Shown here: piece by piece, positions 51,153 to 60,516 of the stretch
Numbering within the stretch: the stretch's first letter is position 1
Layout: each line of letters opens with the position of its first letter
NCBI RefSeq assembly: GCF_000257665.1
Contig: NZ_AJKR01000002.1
Location: 62,001-126,000 of the forward strand
Direction: 5' to 3'
Source of the DNA: Candidatus Aquiluna sp. IMCC13023
GTDB taxonomy: Bacteria; Actinomycetota; Actinomycetes; Actinomycetales; Microbacteriaceae
Length of the DNA stretch: 64,000 nucleotides
Notes under the pieces: generated by a model
Databases searched by the model: none
What the model saw: only the letters and a program-made list of their open reading frames with translations
Told to the model about the DNA's origin: nothing
Translations under genes and position numbers: made by a program

Positions 51153-52634
51153 TTACCCCGTTGTGCCCGGATCTACCGTGACCACATCTCCAACGGTGTC
51201 ACCTGGAACCACCGAGGGCACGTCAGCCACTGGAGTCTCTGACGGAGCTGGCTCACCATTGGCTGGGTCTGTTGCCCCCGGAGTTGGTTCAGCGGTGGCC
51301 TCACCCTCCGGAATCTCAATCGGAATGTCTTCGTAATCGCCGACGTAATAGGTAACGTTCACGGTGCTTCCCACCATTATGTTCCCAGTTGGAGCGGCCG
51401 CATAAACCACTCGAACCTCGGGAGAGCTGCCGGGGATGAGTTCACCGGGTATTGCGTTCACGACGAAACCACGCTCGGTCAACCACGCTGTTACCTCACT
51501 CAAGTTTTTGCCCACCACATCAGAAACCAAGATCAGGTAGGTGGCGGGCTCGGTGGGTTCTGGTTCCGGAGTCTCTTCCACCGTTTGAGTGGTGTTGGGG
51601 GTCGAATTTGGGGTCGTGGTTGGAGAGACGTCAGAAGCGTTGGGCTCCGAAAGAATCGCCACAATCACCACAATTGTGGTCAGAATCAGTAATCCAATTG
51701 TTGCAAGCCAAGGCCACACAATCGGCGCCCTTGGTAATGGTGCAGTGTCAGTAGATATCACCTCGGTGACAGGATCATCGATTGGGGTCGCGGAGGTAAT
51801 AGGAGCACCTTTGCGTTTTTCCTTGAGCAGAGCCTCCGCCCTGATCGCCAGCGAGGTTCCTGACTCTGGACGCTGATTAGGCTTTTTAGCCAGGCAGCTA
51901 AGAACTAGGTTTTGCACTCTTGGGTCAATCGAATCGGAAAGAGCCGGCGGCATCTCGTTTATGTGTGCCATCGCGATCGCCATTTGGTTCTCACCGCGGA
52001 ATGGTCGTTTACCCGCGAGCGCTTCGTATGCCACAACCCCGAGCGAATATAGATCCGTTGCACCGGTTGAAGTTTTGCCGGTTGCCTGCTCTGGGGCCAA
52101 GTACTGAACGGTTCCCATTACCTGTCCGGTTTTGGTGAGCGGAACCTGGTCACCCACTCTTGCAATACCAAAGTCGGTTATCTTCACTTTGCCATCCGGT
52201 GTGATTAGCAGATTGCCCGGCTTGATGTCTCTATGAACCAAGCCCCGGGCGTGAGCAGCAGCCAGAGCTCTAGAAGTTTGAGCCACAATGTCTAGCACTT
52301 GAGCTTCGGGCAGTCGTTTTTCACGTTCCAGCAATCGGGACATCGATTCACCGGGGACTAACTCCATAACAAGATATGCCGAACCAGTGTCCTCGCCGTA
52401 GTCGTAGATATTGGCAATACCTGCGTGTTCGACAAGGGCTGCCGAGCGGGCCTCGGTTCTGAATCTTTCCAAAAACGCTGGGTCGGACAGATACTCTTCT
52501 TTGAGGATTTTGATGGCGACCTGGCGCAAAATTAGCTCGTCTTCCGCCTGCCAAACCTCTCCCATGCCACCAATGGCAATGCGCAGTTGGAGTCGGTATC
52601 GCTCTCCATAAAGTTGTCCCACGGCCGGCTTCAT
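51153..52634 (-). CDS. pknA: Ser/Thr protein kinase, PknA type, with one PASTA-like domain
   Basis: The 493-residue transmembrane kinase has catalytic K42, HRD (134-136) and DFG (154-156), and a TM helix at about 308-331. The extracellular part holds one PASTA-like repeat ([16 protein letters not shown]). A C-terminal acidic, Pro-rich tail follows. Mycobacterial PknA lacks a PASTA domain, so this is a difference. The start overlaps the pbpA stop (ATGA). Confidence 0.93.
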   Translation of the reverse strand: MKPAVGQLYGERYRLQLRIAIGGMGEVWQAEDELILRQVAIKILKEEYLSDPAFLERFRTEARSAALVEHAGIANIYDYGEDTGSAYLVMELVPGESMSRLLEREKRLPEAQVLDIVAQTSRALAAAHARGLVHRDIKPGNLLITPDGKVKITDFGIARVGDQVPLTKTGQVMGTVQYLAPEQATGKTSTGATDLYSLGVVAYEALAGKRPFRGENQMAIAMAHINEMPPALSDSIDPRVQNLVLSCLAKKPNQRPESGTSLAIRAEALLKEKRKGAPITSATPIDDPVTEVISTDTAPLPRAPIVWPWLATIGLLILTTIVVIVAILSEPNASDVSPTTTPNSTPNTTQTVEETPEPEPTEPATYLILVSDVVGKNLSEVTAWLTERGFVVNAIPGELIPGSSPEVRVVYAAAPTGNIMVGSTVNVTYYVGDYEDIPIEIPEGEATAEPTPGATDPANGEPAPSETPVADVPSVVPGDTVGDVVTVDPGTTG

Positions 52635-54082
52635 CGGTTCAACGCCGCCTTCATAACTGCCTTAGCGATCGGTGCGGCAATTTGGTTACCGGTTCCGTTC
52701 TGACCAATGCCACCGCCGTCTTCAACCACCACGGTGACAACAATCTGCGGAGATTCAGCCGGTGCAAAGCCGGTGAACCAGAGTGTGTAGGGGTCATCGG
52801 GCCCGTTTTCGGCAGTGCCGGTCTTGCCTGCAACCGCGACCTGTGGAATCGCCGCGTTAGTTGCAGCTCCGTAGCCGACTGAGTCGACCATCATGCGGGT
52901 CAGCAGCGCTGCAGTTTCTCTAGACATTGGAGAGGAAAACACTTGGGGCTCGGGCTGGCTCAGAACGTTTAGATTGCTGGCGACAACCTGATCAACAAGC
53001 TGCGGTTTCATGATTACGCCCTGATTGGCAATTGCAGCGGTGGTCATCGCCATCTGCAGCGGTGATACTCGAACATCAAACTGCCCAAAACCAGTAAGGG
53101 CTAGCTGAGACAACTCCAGGTTGGTTGGATAAACGCTCGGTGTTACCGAAAGTGGAATCGCAATCTCGTCCCCAAAGCCCATTAGTTCTGCCATGGCTCG
53201 GATTCGATCCTGACCTAGGTCGACTGCGAGCATCGCAAATGGAATATTGCAAGATCTAATTAGGGCCTGTTCTAGAGTTACCAGTGCCCCTTCTCCGCAG
53301 GTGTTGTTGGAAGAGTTTTGAATCGTCGTTGTTGTGCCGGGGAGTCTGTAACTAGCTAGGTTTTCGAAGGTCGTTGTGGTGCTGTAGCGGCCAGATTCGA
53401 TAGCGGCTGCCGCGACAATAAGTTTGAACACTGAGCCAGGCGGATAAAGGTCCCCTCCGATTGCCCGGTTCACAAGAGGCTTGTCCGGGTCATCCAGGTA
53501 GTCTCGGTAGGCCTGGTTCACCGGGTCGTACTCGTGGCCTGACATGAGGTTGGCATCAAAGGTTGGCTTTGAGACCATCGCGAGAATGCGGCCGGTTGTT
53601 GGGTCAAGAGCAACTACGGCACCCTTCCGCCCGCCGAGGGCATCCCAGGCAGCTCGCTGCACCGCCGGATCCAGGCTTAATTCGACCGCGGCACCGGTTA
53701 CCGGTGTGCCATCGAGGAGTGCATTTATTTGCTCAAAAAACTGCGCGGAGCTTTGGCCGGCGAGAAGCGAATTCATGGAGCGCTCAATGCCAGAGGATCC
53801 GGTGAAAATGCTGAAGTATCCGGCAACTGCACTGTAAAGAACAGAGTCGTACTTTCTTAGAAACCGGTACTGGTCGTTCACGGCATCGCTTGTGACAATC
53901 TCGGTTTGTCCAACCAATATCGAACCGCGCTGAGTTTTATAGGTTTCGTAGGACGCGCGCACGTTCCTCGAATCTTGATAAAGAGATTCGGTTCTAACAA
54001 CCTGTATAGACGAGGCAATTGCGAACAGCGCAATGAACATTACGGTCAGCGCAAGGCCGACTCGTCTAACTTGCCTGTTCAT
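52631..54082 (-). CDS. pbpA: penicillin-binding protein PbpA (class B transpeptidase)
   Basis: The class B PBP cross-links peptidoglycan with RodA. The 483-residue protein has an N-terminal anchor (residues 8-28) and a transpeptidase domain with S217-V-F-K220 (SxxK), S277-C-N279 (SxN) and K420-T-G (KTG). All three catalytic motifs are present. It overlaps both rodA and pknA by 4 bases. Confidence 0.95.
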   Translation of the reverse strand: MNRQVRRVGLALTVMFIALFAIASSIQVVRTESLYQDSRNVRASYETYKTQRGSILVGQTEIVTSDAVNDQYRFLRKYDSVLYSAVAGYFSIFTGSSGIERSMNSLLAGQSSAQFFEQINALLDGTPVTGAAVELSLDPAVQRAAWDALGGRKGAVVALDPTTGRILAMVSKPTFDANLMSGHEYDPVNQAYRDYLDDPDKPLVNRAIGGDLYPPGSVFKLIVAAAAIESGRYSTTTTFENLASYRLPGTTTTIQNSSNNTCGEGALVTLEQALIRSCNIPFAMLAVDLGQDRIRAMAELMGFGDEIAIPLSVTPSVYPTNLELSQLALTGFGQFDVRVSPLQMAMTTAAIANQGVIMKPQLVDQVVASNLNVLSQPEPQVFSSPMSRETAALLTRMMVDSVGYGAATNAAIPQVAVAGKTGTAENGPDDPYTLWFTGFAPAESPQIVVTVVVEDGGGIGQNGTGNQIAAPIAKAVMKAALNR

Positions 54083-55443
54083 TCCTTCACCCGCTTGAGC
54101 GAAGAGTCAGAAAGCACCAGCAGGAGCGCAATGATCGACCAGTTTGCAAGCAGGGCACTACCACCTGCTGCCAAGAACGGTGTAGTTAGACCAGTCAAGG
54201 GCAACAACCCCATCACGCCTCCGGCAACAATAAACACCTGAAGGCCAAGTACAAATGAGAGCCCCAGTGCAAGCAGCTTAGAAAAATCGTCCTGGTGAGT
54301 ATTTGCAATCCTGAGACCGCGGTAAACAATCAGCAGGTAAATTGCCAAAATCGCAAAAATTCCGGCTAGACCGAGCTCCTCCCCGAGCGCTGCGAATATA
54401 AAGTCACTTTCGGCAAGTGGAATCAGCTGAGGGAAACCAGAACCAAGTCCCGCGCCAATCACATCACCGTGAGCCATTCCAAACAGTCCCTGCACCAGCT
54501 GGTAGCTACCACCTTGGGCGGTGTAGTTTTCGGTTGCAAACGGAGCCAACCAGGCATCGAAGCGAGCACCGACATAGCCAAACAACCTGGAAGCCACCAG
54601 GGCTCCGGTGACCATCATTACCAAGCCAATACCAACGTAGAAGCCCCGACCGGTAGCGGTGTAGATCATGACAAGAAAGAGACCGAAATACAGAATCGAA
54701 GTTCCAAGATCGCGCTGGATCACAAGCACCGCAATTGAGGCAACCCAGAACAGCAATATTGGACCTAGGTCCTTCGCGCTTGGAATCTTCATCCCCAACA
54801 CTCGAGATCCAATTTCAGAAAGTGGGCCTTTTCTGGAAACTAAGTAGCCCGCAAAGAAGATTGCCAACAATATTTTTGCTATTTCACCGGGCTGGAAGCT
54901 CAGATCTCCAATTGCAATCCACAATGTCGCACCGTTGAAAGTTCTACCAATAACTGGTGCCGCTGGAAGTAGCAGTAAGACAACGGCAGCCGCACCTGCC
55001 AAATATGGAAAGCGCCTAAGAACAAGCGGGTTCCGTACCAGCCGAACCACGACTGCGGCAATCAGCATTGCAAAGCAGCTCAACCAAACCTGGCGCTCGG
55101 CAAACAGGTCCTGACCACCCCTGGTTATCTCAGCTAAGTCCAGACGATAAATCATGGCGATGCCCAGGCCATTTAGTAAAAAGGCCAGGGGTAGCAGTAG
55201 ACCATCGGCGTTCAGTACGTATTTCCTGAGCACATAGTGGAAAATCCAAGCGCTTATGGTTGGCGGAGCCCAGTAATAGAGCATGTCCCACGACATCCGC
55301 TGACTGACCGCGAGTTGAATTTGGGCTAAAGCAAAAGCGTGAATACCGGCAACCCAGAAAAGCAAAACTGCTTCAAAGTTTCTTGAGCGCGGAACAGCCT
55401 TCAGCAACATTGGAATTGCTTGAGTAAGTGAGACGTTACTCAT
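54079..55443 (-). CDS. rodA: peptidoglycan glycosyltransferase RodA (SEDS family)
   Basis: RodA polymerises lipid II into glycan strands with its PBP partner. The 454-residue SEDS protein has about 11-12 transmembrane helices. Conserved segments include GRTFNGATLWIAIGDLSFQPGEIAKI, shortened here to its recognisable parts FQPGEIAKI and IQRDLGTSILYFG, plus AALGEELGLAG near the end. It overlaps pstP by 8 bases and pbpA by 4, so this is a coupled synthase pair. Confidence 0.94.
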   Translation of the reverse strand: MSNVSLTQAIPMLLKAVPRSRNFEAVLLFWVAGIHAFALAQIQLAVSQRMSWDMLYYWAPPTISAWIFHYVLRKYVLNADGLLLPLAFLLNGLGIAMIYRLDLAEITRGGQDLFAERQVWLSCFAMLIAAVVVRLVRNPLVLRRFPYLAGAAAVVLLLLPAAPVIGRTFNGATLWIAIGDLSFQPGEIAKILLAIFFAGYLVSRKGPLSEIGSRVLGMKIPSAKDLGPILLFWVASIAVLVIQRDLGTSILYFGLFLVMIYTATGRGFYVGIGLVMMVTGALVASRLFGYVGARFDAWLAPFATENYTAQGGSYQLVQGLFGMAHGDVIGAGLGSGFPQLIPLAESDFIFAALGEELGLAGIFAILAIYLLIVYRGLRIANTHQDDFSKLLALGLSFVLGLQVFIVAGGVMGLLPLTGLTTPFLAAGGSALLANWSIIALLLVLSDSSLKRVKE

Positions 55444-56689
55444 TGATTCCGTCCTGAAGCTGTTCGATTAGGCGCAATGCGTCATCTAACGACTCAACCG
55501 AGATGGATCTTTCAATCAGGGTTTGCTGGAACTGAGGGAGATCTTCGATGTTTATGTTCGACACTAGGTATGGGCTTGAGAAATTCAACGGACCCAATTG
55601 CTCATTGATGCCCTGGTAGACGGTGACCTGACCATCAAAGACATCAACGAAGTAACGGGTCTGGGTGTATTGGTAGGCACCGAAGATTACACCGACCGCT
55701 ACGCCGGCAAATAACAGCCAAAGCGCCGTTATTCTGACCGCGCGCCAGCGCAGCTTGCGTCTGGTCTCAGCCAAAATCTTTTCAAGAAGCTCCTCGGACT
55801 CTGGGGCATACTGAGCTGGATCCTCTGGGCTTTGCAGCAGTTCAAGCAGGCTCAATGGGTTGAATAGGCGCAGGATCTTTCCACCCTTGCGCTCTTCAAT
55901 GACAACTTCATGATCCGCTGAACCAACAAAGTGAGCACCGGGTTCAAAGTCCGCCTTGACGGTCGGGCGAACAATGTCAGTGATAACCACCGTTACGTTG
56001 TCCGGTGCACCGTGCTCAAGAGCTTCCCCCACTAAAAGCTCAGCGGCTTCTTCAGTTGGAATGTTTGAAGCCAGGATCTTGGCCATGACTTCACCTGGGA
56101 CCACGCCGCTCAGGCCGTCGCTGCAAATCATCCAGCGGTCACCGGGCAGTGCGTCGTGAAGTGCAATATCTAGCTCCGGGTCACCCTGAACATCACCAAG
56201 TACTCGCATTAGCACCGATCGACGCGGGTGAACTAGGGCCTCGGCTTCAGTAATTCGGCCAAGATCAACGAGCTTTTGAACGAACGAGTGGTCTTTGGTT
56301 ATTTGGGTAACTTCGCCGGAACGCACTCTATAAATACGGGAGTCACCGATGTGAGCGGTAATGATCTGACTGCCGTGGACCAAAAGCCCTGAAAACGTGG
56401 TTCCCATTCCCTGAAGTTCTGGGTGCTCAACCACGGTCCCGGTCAGCATGGCGTTGGCCGCAAGAACCCCAGCCTTCAGGGTTTCAATTGCCTCTTCAAC
56501 CGTGTCGTACTTGCTATCGGTTAGTGCAACGCGCTGCGAGGTAATAGCCGATGCGATGTCTCCTCCGGCGTGACCACCCATGCCATCGGCCACGAAGAAC
56601 AACTGGTAACCGGAATAACCGGAATCCTGGTTCGAACTGCGGTGCTTGCCGATGTCGCTGGCTGCATAGCTAATGGTCTTGATCGCCAA
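55436..56689 (-). CDS. pstP: PP2C-type Ser/Thr protein phosphatase, PstP type
   Basis: PstP removes phosphates placed by PknA/PknB. The 417-residue protein has the PPM catalytic domain (about residues 5-240) with metal-binding ADGMGGHAGGD, GDSRIYRVR and CSDGLSG. A TM helix lies at about 312-333, followed by an extracellular C-terminal domain. The gene lies between fhaB and rodA as in other actinobacteria. Confidence 0.94.
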   Translation of the reverse strand: MAIKTISYAASDIGKHRSSNQDSGYSGYQLFFVADGMGGHAGGDIASAITSQRVALTDSKYDTVEEAIETLKAGVLAANAMLTGTVVEHPELQGMGTTFSGLLVHGSQIITAHIGDSRIYRVRSGEVTQITKDHSFVQKLVDLGRITEAEALVHPRRSVLMRVLGDVQGDPELDIALHDALPGDRWMICSDGLSGVVPGEVMAKILASNIPTEEAAELLVGEALEHGAPDNVTVVITDIVRPTVKADFEPGAHFVGSADHEVVIEERKGGKILRLFNPLSLLELLQSPEDPAQYAPESEELLEKILAETRRKLRWRAVRITALWLLFAGVAVGVIFGAYQYTQTRYFVDVFDGQVTVYQGINEQLGPLNFSSPYLVSNINIEDLPQFQQTLIERSISVESLDDALRLIEQLQDGINE

Positions 56690-56693
56690 CTGA

Positions 56694-57182
56694 CTACGAC
56701 CTCAACTCAAAGGTCGTTGTGCCAATGCGAATCGTCATCCCAGCTCTAATTGTCACCGGGGTGGTTATTTTCTTGCCGTCTAAGTTGGTGCCGTTGGTGG
56801 AGTTTAGGTCTTGCAGGACCCAGTCGGCCCCAACATGCACAAGCTTTGCGTGCATCGACGAGGCAAACTCGTCGCTGATGACCATGTCTGAACTCGGAGC
56901 GCGGCCAATCAGCACTTCTTTTTTGTTCTCAAGCGGGATGTTGGTTCCAGCGGTGCGGCCGGTCAGTACAGCAATCTCGGTTGGGTCAAAACTGTCGCCA
57001 TCATCTATCCCGAGGCTCGCAGCTGATCCCGCGGTTAGCATCGGCGCGTTTTGCTTAGCTATGCGACTGATAACTCGCCTGCCATATAGGTCAGCGCGAA
57101 TAACGGAAAGCAGGCTCAAAATAAACACCCAGAGCACCGCAACAAAACCGATGCGAATCAGGAATAGTGCCAGTTCACTCAC
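56694..57182 (-). CDS. fhaB: FHA-domain membrane protein FhaB
   Basis: The 162-residue protein has an N-terminal TM helix (about residues 4-27) and a C-terminal FHA domain (GRAPSSDMVISDEFASSMHA, then LNSTNGTNLDG), which reads phosphothreonine. In Mycobacterium FhaB (FipA) works in division downstream of PknA/PknB. The GTG start overlaps the end of fhaA by 8 bases. Confidence 0.92.
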   Translation of the reverse strand: MSELALFLIRIGFVAVLWVFILSLLSVIRADLYGRRVISRIAKQNAPMLTAGSAASLGIDDGDSFDPTEIAVLTGRTAGTNIPLENKKEVLIGRAPSSDMVISDEFASSMHAKLVHVGADWVLQDLNSTNGTNLDGKKITTPVTIRAGMTIRIGTTTFELRS

Positions 57183-57846
57183 TTGGCTCTCCTGTCAGGG
57201 CTAGTAGCTCAAAATCAAATTCTGTCCTACCGGCAGTTATCTTGCTGCCGGATCTAAGAACCACCTCATTTACTCTCGAGCCATCTACGAAAGTTCCGTT
57301 GGTCGACTGCAGGTCTCTTATGGCAGCAACGTCGCCGTTGAAGGCAATCTCAAAGTGGATTCGGCTCAGACCGCGATCATCGATTGCCACGTCGGCGCTC
57401 GCGTCTCTGCCAAAACTAGTAGTTCCACTGGACAGCTCGAGGCGCTGGCCGTCATAGGAAATTATTGGTTTCCAGCTAACCAAACTGCCAACTGCTGCAG
57501 AACCAACCTGAATTCGACCCCGTGCAACTTTTTGGTCAGCTAAAACCTTCAGTTCAAGCTCGCCTGTTAGTTGGTAGCTCTTCTGACCGGCGTAGTTTGC
57601 GACCTCTGAACCTATGGCACGAAGAAGCTGATCGGAGAGGTTGTCTTTGTCTTGGGGGCTCAGTTTTATGAGGTATCGATGAGGAACTAGCGTCCGATCT
57701 CTACCTGGGGCGGTGGCTGCGACGTCCATGGCGTTTTTAACAGCCTGAGAGATCTCAATCGGCTGCAGCTGCTTTTTGGATAGCTTGGAAAACATTGAGA
57801 CAACCGTGCTCTCAATGCGCGCCTCGGCCTTGTCTAGAAAGCCCAC
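57175..57846 (-). CDS. fhaA: FHA-domain protein FhaA
   Basis: The 223-residue protein has the FhaA N-terminal domain (DUF3662; MGFLDKAEARIESTV, PIEISQAVKNAM) and a C-terminal FHA domain (FGRDASADVAIDDRGLSRIH, then LQSTNGTFVDG). In Mycobacterium FhaA binds the phosphorylated MurJ-type protein to limit wall synthesis. Here the linker between the domains is short and MurJ lacks a pseudokinase, so that link may be different. The GTG start opens the seven-gene run. Confidence 0.92.
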   Translation of the reverse strand: MGFLDKAEARIESTVVSMFSKLSKKQLQPIEISQAVKNAMDVAATAPGRDRTLVPHRYLIKLSPQDKDNLSDQLLRAIGSEVANYAGQKSYQLTGELELKVLADQKVARGRIQVGSAAVGSLVSWKPIISYDGQRLELSSGTTSFGRDASADVAIDDRGLSRIHFEIAFNGDVAAIRDLQSTNGTFVDGSRVNEVVLRSGSKITAGRTEFDFELLALTGEPSE

Positions 57847-57975
57847 GTTACCTGCTTCCCTGAGCGGTTCTTAGGTTTGGCAAGTCTACCGCTGAGTGGC
57901 TATTTCGTCTGGCAATCTTTGCCAATCCGGGCGCCACCTTATTAGGGTTAATGTGAATCTAAATCGGGAAGCGAA

Positions 57976-58599
57976 TTGCTAGAAACATTTCTAATCACAC
58001 TGGAAGCACTTGGAGTGCTGGCGTTTGCGCTGTCCGGCATCATGGAGGCAGCTAGAAAGCAGTTTGACCTGGTTGGCGTTGTGATGATCGGTGCTGTCAC
58101 CGCTTTTGGTGGCGGAACTCTTCGAGATGTGCTGTTAGACAGAAGGCCATTTTTCTGGGTCGAGCAAGAATTTTGGGTCTGGGCTCTTATTTTGGTGGGC
58201 TTGTCTCTGCCATTTTTCTTCAAGGCGAACCACATCGCGTTAACCGAAAAAGCGATTGTGATCCCCGACGCTGTTGGGCTTGGAATATTTGCAGCTGGTG
58301 GTACTCACCTTGCGCTGGTTGCTGGCATGAGCCCGATGATTGCAGTTTTGATGGGGGTCATCACGGCAGTTGCCGGTGGTGTGCTGAGGGATGTCCTAGT
58401 GAATGAAGTTCCGAGGGCATTTCATGACCACCAGCCCTACGCCGCAATCGCGTTTGCCGGAGGTTGGGTTCTTGTCCTACTGAGCTACCTGAACACTCCC
58501 GAGTATCTGGACGTCGCTATTGCGGCAATTCTGATGGTCGCCATCAGGCTGATTGCCGTTCGATTTAAAATTGAACTTTTCCGCTGGCGTTACCTGTAG
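57976..58599 (+). CDS. TRIC-type cation channel (UPF0126) family protein
   Basis: The 207-residue membrane protein has seven helices built from two repeats, each with a glycine-rich motif: AFGGGTLRDVLLDRRPFFW and AVAGGVLRDVLVNEVPRAF. That duplicated G-G-x-LRDVL pattern is the hallmark of this family, some members of which form trimeric cation channels. It starts at TTG with GGGAAG 5 bases upstream. It is divergent from fhaA. Confidence 0.88.
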   Translation: MLETFLITLEALGVLAFALSGIMEAARKQFDLVGVVMIGAVTAFGGGTLRDVLLDRRPFFWVEQEFWVWALILVGLSLPFFFKANHIALTEKAIVIPDAVGLGIFAAGGTHLALVAGMSPMIAVLMGVITAVAGGVLRDVLVNEVPRAFHDHQPYAAIAFAGGWVLVLLSYLNTPEYLDVAIAAILMVAIRLIAVRFKIELFRWRYL

Positions 58600-58732
58600 C
58601 CCTCAGCCAACTAACAGAAAAGGCCTTTTTCTGGCAGCGGACTGCCAAAAGCATCTCAACCGCCTGAAATTCAGCTTCTTTCCCAATCTGCATTACTAAT
58701 TTGTTGCTTATCCATCAAACAAGGGAAAGAAA

Positions 58733-59410
58733 ATGAACACAAAATCCAAAATCGCTATAGCAGCAAGCGCGAGCCTGGCAGTTGGGGCGCTTACATTCGC
58801 GCTTCCATCTCTGGCTCACGACTCACAAGGACCAAATAACTCCGAACCCAAAATCGAGAGCGGCATGCACGGCGACAGGCCGAACGCGAGTGAAATGAGG
58901 AAAGAACATAACTCCGCGACTCTGTCAGCTACCATCACCGGCATCCCGGCAGATGTTACCGCGCTAAGAGAAGTTGTAAAGGGGGCTAACTACGAGATCT
59001 TTCGCCTCGAGGCCGGTGTAACCGCAGCCCCAACCACCAGACCCACAACTGGCGGACACGTAATCGGCGTGCGTCCAGTCCTTGATGCAAATCTTGATGT
59101 GATCATGCCTTTAATTACAGCCGGAACAGTCACGGGCGACCTGGTTTTCAAGGCAAGTCCAATCGAGGGCGTGGAAGTTTTCGCTCTCTACCCATCGGAT
59201 GAGTCGACTCCGATTCTGGTGACGGTAACCACTGACTCATCTGGAGTTGCAACCGCAAGTGCAGCCGAAGCTCTCAGCATCAACTTCGACGTTGATGATG
59301 CCGCCAGCTTTAAGCCTCGCGGCAAAAAGCTAGGCGAGGGCGAGCACAAGGGAATGCGCAACCACGGCCACGAGCATGAAGATGTTGCTGACGAATCTGA
59401 GGACTCATAA
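58733..59410 (+). CDS. exported His-rich protein of unknown function
   Basis: The 225-residue protein has a signal peptide (about residues 1-28, ending SLAHD). The central domain is beta-rich (LSATITGIPADVTALREV), and the C-terminus is rich in His, Glu and Asp (HEHEDVADESEDS, with further His before). It may bind metals through the tail, which is inference. GGGAAAGAAA precedes the ATG. I recognise no family. A terminator follows about 120 bases downstream. Confidence 0.75.
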   Translation: MNTKSKIAIAASASLAVGALTFALPSLAHDSQGPNNSEPKIESGMHGDRPNASEMRKEHNSATLSATITGIPADVTALREVVKGANYEIFRLEAGVTAAPTTRPTTGGHVIGVRPVLDANLDVIMPLITAGTVTGDLVFKASPIEGVEVFALYPSDESTPILVTVTTDSSGVATASAAEALSINFDVDDAASFKPRGKKLGEGEHKGMRNHGHEHEDVADESEDS

Positions 59411-59530
59411 AGCTGAGAAAGTACTGAGAGCTTGATGTTGAAACCCTGACTTTTACTCGGTCAGCATCGCTTGGCTTTTATGGTTAAAGGCATGTGATTC
59501 TCATAGATTACATACCCTCCTAATAGGGAG

Positions 59531-59558
59531 ACCCTCGGGCAAGAACCCGGGGGTTTTT
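59531..59558 (+). terminator. rho-independent terminator
   Basis: ACCCTCGGG pairs over 9 bp (one T-G) with CCCGGGGGT around a 6-base loop, followed by TTTTT. A smaller hairpin, CTCC/GGAG, lies just upstream (59517-59530). It ends the transcript from the His-rich protein gene, or an RNA made within the 120-base gap. Confidence 0.88.
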
Positions 59559-59560
59559 CC

Positions 59561-60472
59561 TTAACCTATTTGTTGGAGCTTCTTTCTGCCCCGAATGTGA
59601 CTTTCGTCACATTTCAGGTTCTTTGGATTTGTAAAGCACTCGTCACACAACAAAACTAAATCCTTACAGCCCGGCCCCTCGCAGTCGCGGTACTGAGAAG
59701 TTTTTTCTGAGCAGTTCACACAAGTGCCAAGAGTCACTGCCTCTTCTGAAAAATTAAGGGTCATGCGGTTATCAAAAACGTAAAGCGCGCCTTGCCAGAG
59801 CCCAGCGTCCCGGTATTTTTGCCCGTATCGAACAATGCCGCCCTCGATTTGATAGACCTCTTTGAAGCCGCGGTTTAGCATCACAGCGCTCAAAATCTCA
59901 CACCTAATGCCACCCGTGCAGTACGTGACAATCGGCTTGTCTTTCAGGTGGTCATACTTGCCCGATTCGATTTCTGCAACAAAATCGTGAGTGGTCTGGA
60001 TATCCGGAACAATCGCATTTTTGAATTTACCAATTTCCGCCTCAAAGGCATTCCTGCCATCGAAAAAGACAACTTCGTCGCCGCGCTTTTCAACTAGCTC
60101 GTTGACCTGTTGAGGCTTTAGGTGCTTACCTCCGTTGACGACACCGGTGATGTCAACTTGCACTTCGTCTGGGGTAGTGAAGGCCACTAGCTCTTTTCGA
60201 ACTTTGACCATGAGCTTTGAAAACTCATTGCCGGTGCCGGCAGACCACTTGAAATCTATTTTGGAGAAACCCTTGAATTCTTTGGTGGCGTGGGCGTACT
60301 TTTTTAGGTTCTCCATTTTGCCACCGAGGGTTCCGTTTATCCCATGGGGGGATATAAGAATCCGGCCCTTTAGTTCTAGAGTCTCGCAAAGGGTCCGCTG
60401 CCAGAGCATGATTGCTTGCGGATCCGCAATCGGTGCGAACCCGTAGTAGAGGATGATCTTGTTCAGGGGCAT
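59561..60472 (-). CDS. trhO: tRNA uridine hydroxylase, rhodanese family
   Basis: TrhO (YceA) uses molecular oxygen to form 5-hydroxyuridine at position 34 of tRNAs. The 303-residue protein has an N-terminal acylphosphatase-like part (SPHGINGTLGG), a rhodanese domain with the catalytic cysteine C185 in CTGGIRC, and a C-terminal Cys-rich part (CVNCSEKT, CEGPGC, CDECF), probably zinc-binding. Length and order are those of the family. It is divergent from the M13 peptidase gene. Confidence 0.93.
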   Translation of the reverse strand: MPLNKIILYYGFAPIADPQAIMLWQRTLCETLELKGRILISPHGINGTLGGKMENLKKYAHATKEFKGFSKIDFKWSAGTGNEFSKLMVKVRKELVAFTTPDEVQVDITGVVNGGKHLKPQQVNELVEKRGDEVVFFDGRNAFEAEIGKFKNAIVPDIQTTHDFVAEIESGKYDHLKDKPIVTYCTGGIRCEILSAVMLNRGFKEVYQIEGGIVRYGQKYRDAGLWQGALYVFDNRMTLNFSEEAVTLGTCVNCSEKTSQYRDCEGPGCKDLVLLCDECFTNPKNLKCDESHIRGRKKLQQIG

Positions 60473-60516
60473 TAGCTGTCAGCCTAGTCACAATGCGCTG
60501 TCTTAGACTAGGAAGC

